Shown in pieces: positions 58,621-64,000 of a stretch of 64,000 nucleotides of DNA (positions within the stretch are counted from its first letter, which is position 1; every line of letters begins with the position of its first letter). The translations under genes were made by a program, and so were the position numbers. Below the pieces are notes generated by a model. It worked only from the letters and a program-made list of their open reading frames with translations. It did no database searches and was not told where the DNA came from. The DNA lies in the NCBI GenBank assembly GCA_023548195.1, contig JAJHZJ010000041.1, positions 1,116,001 through 1,180,000 on the forward strand. Reading direction: 5' to 3'. This DNA comes from Bettongia penicillata ogilbyi. Its lineage: Eukaryota; Chordata; Mammalia; Diprotodontia; Potoroidae.

Positions 58621-60924
58621 TGTCAGGTGCTCAGGAAGCAATGCTACACTAGGGCACAAAGCACAGGAGTGTTTCCTTCCTTGAATAAGGTCATTCTCCC
58701 AGGCTGGCCCCAGTGCCCTCTCCACCAGTTTCAGCATTGACAACATTTAAAAGACAAGGAAAGAGGAAAAGGAGGGATAGTCTATAGGGGACTATATAGT
58801 CTATATAGTTTTGGGAAGGGGAAAAGCATGTATTTTCCTGGTTTCCCTAGGTGGAGAAGGGGCCTTAGGGTGGGGAGAACTTAGGGTGGGGAGGATGGAA
58901 ATAGCAATAATTATCTAGTACCCCATTGTTGCTGCTTTGGCATACAGTGAAAGGCTCTCTCATGTTGCCAGTGTATCTTTCCTTCCCACCCCCATCTTCA
59001 ATTATGTTCCAACTCTTGCCAAAAGCATTTAAGATGCCAAGAGTAGATAGATGTTCTAATATATTTTTAAAATAACTTCTAGGACTTGAATACACAAAAA
59101 GCTTTTCCACTAATCTTTCACTATAGCACTAGGGCATGAAGCAAAAAAAGGACCTAGAAGTAAATCTAGAAAGAAGCAAATGATCTCACAAGATAAGATC
59201 TCTAAAGAGAATACAATACTAAATGGTAGGGATTACTAGGCATTGTCTCAAATTTATGGAAAGGGAGACGTAAATCCTCCCCTGGTGGTAGGGACAAGGA
59301 GAGACCTAACCCAAGCTGGGTTAAGAGGTGCCAAGAAATTTAATACTAGTGCCAGCTTTGCTTCTTATCACAGCATAGCATCACCAATTTAGAAGGGACC
59401 CAATTCCCTCATTTTACAGATAAGGAAACTGAGGTTCATAGATATTAAATGACTTACCCAAAGTCACACAGATAGTAAGCACCAAAGATGAAATTTTAAC
59501 TCTTGTCCTTTGACTCCAAACACATCATTCATTCCATTACATCAGATTTCCTTTTTCCCTTCCTCCTACCCCCCCACCCCCACCCCTTTCCGTATAGAAG
59601 TCTATATAATGTCAGTGCTTCCCTTGTTTTCTTTGGCACTGGTGATAAAAATCACAAAAACAGTCCATGGATATGATGTCAGCATTAATCAAGTCTATGA
59701 AATAGACTTTTCTTTCCTCCTTTTTTGGCTTTATTCTACATACTCTTGTTTAACTCTGATACTACTAAAAATGGAGAATATATATATATATTTGTGTATA
59801 TATATGTAATATACTCATAATATATATTATATAGGAAAGAGAAAATGAGATCTTTGAAAGAACCAAAGCTATGCTCTTTTAATACTTCCTCTGGCAAGCT
59901 CCTGAATCTATCAAAAAACTAATGAATGGTGCTAACTCAAAAAAAAGCAAGGCAGCTCTTTAAAACAGAACTCTACTAGAAAAAATCCCAAGTTTAGATT
60001 CAAATAGGGTGAATTCGAGCTCTGCCAATTACCACTGACTAGTGGGAAATAATATTCTCACATTACCTATTTTATAAGGTTGCTGTGAGGAAAAGACTTT
60101 GTACAACTTAACACTAGATTCAGTGTTTTTAAATTTAAAATTCAGAAATTTTAAAATAATTTTACCATAGTATACCATAATTTCTCCTACCTGTGAAAAT
60201 GTACCTTAAACAGAAATGATTATGAGTACATATTATAATTTTACTTAGAAATCAAAATTTTCATTCTTCTATTTATGGATAAAAAATATTGACATAGAGG
60301 ATCCTTGAAAATATTCTTAAATTTCTTTCTTTTAAAGTGCTATGTAAATGGACTTTTTTTATTACTATCAAAAAATAAACGACAAGGGCTGGTCAGACAG
60401 AACGCTGTAAGAGGTCCTACACCTGCTTTTATAAACTTTTAAAATAATTAACAGATATTTCCTCTTAATCTTCTAAAACAGAAATAGTCCTGAAACAAGA
60501 TGCTATCAACATTCCTCAGTCTGTTGAAATATAACCTATTTTTCATAATCCGCCTCCTCCATGAAACCTTCTAATTGGTGCACCCACCCAGAACTGATCT
60601 CTCCCACCCTCTGAGTGTTCGTAACGTCTTGTTAACACATCTCTCACACTTTGTCATAATTCACTGGGCTATTAGTTTTTGTATGGGTATATTTCAACTT
60701 TGCCATTAGACCATAAGATTCTAAGAAAGATAGTGTAGTTTGTTTTTCTGTTTCCCAAACCAGAAACACAATGTAACATAGTAAGTTAGGGAACCATCCT
60801 TGGAGCCAGAAAGATGTGCCACCTCTGATGCACACTGGCTAAGGAGCAATGGTCAAGTCATCTGACCTCTGGTCTTAAGGAAACTTTCTAAGACTACATG
60901 TCGCAGAAAAGGTTCTAAATCTGC
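58621..60924. repeat. Mostly unassigned intron with SINE, (TA)n and L2-like pieces
   Basis: 59350-59520 is an antisense MIR-like SINE ('ttttacagataaggaaactg', 'caaagtcacacagatagtaa'). 59565-59590 is a C-rich patch. 59770-59840 is (TA)n. 60540-60740 is a weak L2-like + tail. No exon or RNA gene recognised. Confidence 0.5.
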
Positions 60925-63900
60925 ATTTGTAGAGAGTTTCAATTTTCATTTATTATTAATTTTTTTAACATTTTAAAAATTTGTGGTTCCAAATTCTCTC
61001 CCCCTCTTGCTCCTCCCTTTTTCCTCTCTCCCATCCGTTAAGAAAGCAATCAATATGATATCAATTATACACATGAAGTCATGAAAAAAATTATTTCCGT
61101 ATTAGATACATTGCAAAAAAAAAAAAAAGAAAAATAAGCTTAAAAATTGTAATTCAATTTGTATTCAGAGTTCATCAGATCTCTCTCTGGAGTTAGACAG
61201 CATTTTTCATCATGAATTCTTTGGTAGTGTCTTGGATCCATATAATGATCTGATTAATACATCTTTCATAGTTGATCACCACTATAATATTGTTGTTACC
61301 GATGATCTCCTGGTTCTGAACTTTGCATCAGTTCATATAAGTCTTTTCAGGTTTTTCTGAAACCATATGATTCATTATTTCTGATAGCACATTCCATCAC
61401 AACCATACACTACAACTTTTTCAGTCATTCCTTAATTGATGGACATCTCATCTATTTCCAATTCTTTGCCACCACAAAAAGAACTGCTATAAAAATTTTT
61501 GTACATATGTGTCTTTTCCCTTTTTCTTTGATCTCTTTGGGATACAGATATAGTAATGGTATTTCTAGGTCAAAGGGCATGCATCATTTTATAGCCCCCT
61601 TTTTGTAGTTCCAAATTGTTTACCAGAATTGTTAGACCAGTTCACTAGTCCACCAACAGTGCACTAGTGTCCCCATTTTCCCACATCCCATCCAACATTT
61701 GTCATTTTTCTTTTCTATTATGTTAGCCAATCTGATAGGTGTGAGTTGGTACCTCAGTGTTGTTTTGATTTGCACTTCTCTAATCAGTGATTTCAAACAT
61801 TTTTTCACACGACTAGATAGCTTTGATTTCTTCTTCTGAAAACTGTCTATTCCTATTTTTTGACCATTTATCAACTGGGGAATGGTTCTTATTTTTATAA
61901 AACAGGCTGAGTTCCCTATACATTTGAAAAATGAAACTTTGATCAGAGAAAATTGCTATAAAAATTATTTCCCAGTTCCTACTTTCCTTCTAATTTTGGT
62001 TTAACTGGTTTTGTTGTGCATTTTTTAAAATTTCATGGAATCAAATTATCTATTTTACTTCCCATGATCTTCTCCATCTTTTGTTTAATCATAAATTCTT
62101 CCCTTACACATAGATCTTACAGGTAAATTTTCCATTCTCTTAATTTGCTTATAATATCAACATTTAGGTCTAAGTCATTTATTTCATTTTGATCTTATCT
62201 TAGTATACGGTGTGATATGTCGAGCTATACTACTTTCTGCCAAACTGCTTTCTAGTTTTTTCTTGGTCATTTTTGTCAAATAGTGAGTTCTTGCCCCCAA
62301 AACTTGGCTTTTGGGGTTTATCAAACACTAGATATGGTCATTTACTATGTTGTACCTAATCTGTTCCACTGATCCACAACTCTATTTTTTAGTTAACATC
62401 AAGTTGTTTTGATGATTACCACTTTGCAATTTGAAATCTGGTAGCACTGCTAGATTGCCTTCCTTCAAATTTTTTTTTCTCTGATTCCCCTTTTGTTCTT
62501 CCAGATGAATTTTGTTATTATTTTTTCTAACTCTGTAAATTAGTTCTTCGGTAGTTTGATTGGTATAGTATTGAGTAAGTTAATTTGGACACAGTTGTAA
62601 TTTTTATTATATCTGTTCACCTTACTCATGAGCAATTAATATTTCTCCAATTGTTTAGATCTGTCTTTATTTGTGTGACAGCGTTTTGTATTTTTGTTCA
62701 TATAATCCCTAGGTTTGTCTTGGCAGGTAGACTCCCAAATGTTTTATACTGTCTGCAATTATTTCAAATGGAACTTCTCTATCTCTTCCTGTTGAATATT
62801 GTTGATAATATAAAGAAATGCAGATGATTTGTGTGGGTTTATTTTATATCTTATAACTTTGCTAAATTTTTTAATTGTTTCAACTAATTTTTTAGTTGAT
62901 TCTCTAGGGTTCTCTAAGTATGCCATCATAACTTCTGCAAAAAAGTGATAGTTTTGTTTCTTCACTGCCTATTATTTTTCCTTCAATTTCTTGTCTTATA
63001 GCTATAGTTAGCATTTCCAGTACAATATTGAAGAATAGTGGTGACAATTGAAATCTTTGTTTCACCCCCAATCTTACTGGAAGGTTTTCAGTTTATCCCC
63101 ATTATAGATAATGCCTGCTCATGGTTTTAGATAGAAATTCTTTATCATTTTAAGACAGGCTTCATTTATGTCTATGCTTGCTAGTGTTTAATACGAACAG
63201 GTGTTGTATTTTTTCAAAGGCTTTTTCTGCATCTACTGATAAAATCATTTGTTACTTTGTTATTAATATAATCAATTATGCTGTTAGTTTTTCTAATATT
63301 TAACCAGCCTTACATTCCTGGTATAAAGCTCACTTGGTCATACTGTATGATCTTTGTGATATATAACTATAATCTCCTTGCTAGTGTATTATTTTAAATT
63401 TTGGCACAAATATTCATTAAGGAAACTGGTCTAAAATTTTCTCTGTGTTTCTCCTCTCCCAGGTTTAGGTATCAAAATCATATTTGTGTCATCAAAGGAA
63501 TTTGTAGGATTTCTTCTTTACCTATTTTTTCAAACTGTCTACATAGCATTGAGATTAATTGGTCCTTAAATGTTTGGTAACATTTACTTGTAAACCTGAA
63601 TTTTTCTTAGGCAGTACATTTGTAGCTTGTTCAGTTTTTTTCTCTAAAACAGCATTATTTAAGTATTCTATTTCCTCTTTTGTTAACCTGGGCAGTATAT
63701 ATTTTTGTAAATATTCATTCATTTCACTTCAATTGTCAGTTAACTGCCATATAATTGGGCAAAATAACTCCTAATAAGTGCTTCAATTTCTTCTCCCATG
63801 GTGGCACATTCACCCTTTTCATTTTTGATATCAGTAATTCAGTTTTCTTCTTTCTTTTTTTAAATCAAGATAAATTGTTTATACATTATTGGGTTTTTTT

Positions 63901-64000
63901 TCATAAAAACAGGTTCTAGTTTATATATTAGTTCAATGATTTTTTTTTTACTTTCAATTTTGTTAATTTCTCCTTAGATTTTTAGAATTCCTATCTTGGT
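60925..64000 (-). pseudogene. Long antisense L1, 3'UTR through ORF2 RT, cut by window edge
   Basis: From low to high coordinate: 3'UTR ('gtggttccaaattctctccc', 60990), ORF2 C-terminus with IREVQIKTTLRYQLTPIRLA and CWMGCGKMGTLVHCWW (61632-61874), and RT-proximal YLENPRESTKKLVETIKKFS and YKINPHKSSAFLY (62759-62965). These match L1 (REMQIKTTMRYHLTP, CWRGCGEIGTLLHCWW, YLENPKEST...). Frames are interrupted, so it is inactive. About 3.1 kb is visible and the 5' part lies beyond 64000. Confidence 0.85.

Overview
The window is vertebrate nuclear DNA, AT-rich and packed with interspersed repeats. It is most likely from a marsupial. The tRNA-derived SINEs with CORE/MIR-like bodies, L1 tails, CR1/L3-type and L2-type LINE fragments and short hAT elements all look like marsupial repeat families as I know them. 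I cannot name the species. There is no bacterial, plasmid or viral gene content beyond ordinary retroelement debris.

The only cellular gene I can support is part of PRKCH (protein kinase C eta), read on the minus strand. Seven consecutive coding exons lie between 21545 and 2985. In transcript order I call them A (21395-21545), B (18453-18487), C (15184-15269), D (13138-13267), E (9620-9747), F (3449-3592) and G (2985-3158). Every junction has AG/GT sites and the phases agree throughout (2, 1, 0, 1, 0, 0 bases carried over). Together the 848 bp encode the pseudosubstrate, both C1 zinc fingers, the V3 hinge and the N-terminal kinase lobe, including the Gly-rich loop and the catalytic Lys. By comparison with the human gene these are probably exons 3-9. 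The C2-domain exons should lie upstream and the rest of the kinase beyond position 1. I found neither in the window, so 21546-64000 reads as one very long intron.

Layout. 1-21545: exons separated by introns of 290 bp to 6 kb, filled with SINEs, L1 tails, a solo LTR, a long inverted repeat, a 7SL-like fragment and a 129-bp (GGAA)n tract. 21840-24140: a decayed LINE whose reverse-transcriptase peptides resemble the Dong/R4 clade, broken by a SINE. 24150-31700: L1, L2-like, RTE-like and DNA-transposon remnants, including a hAT element with a perfect 8-bp target-site duplication. 31740-33480 and 51241-53235: repeat-poor intron. 33575-51240: SINEs, a second solo LTR, a 2.5-kb degenerate L1, CR1/L3 and L2-like fragments, and a four-level nested insertion. 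53236-64000: more of the same, ending in about 3 kb of antisense L1 that runs off the window.

The observations most worth following are: (1) a perfect 64-bp direct repeat that flanks exon G, one copy touching the 5' splice site of exon F; (2) the Dong/R4-like LINE remnant; (3) the 500-bp inverted repeat in intron B-C; (4) the 7SL-like fragment. I found no new multi-gene system.
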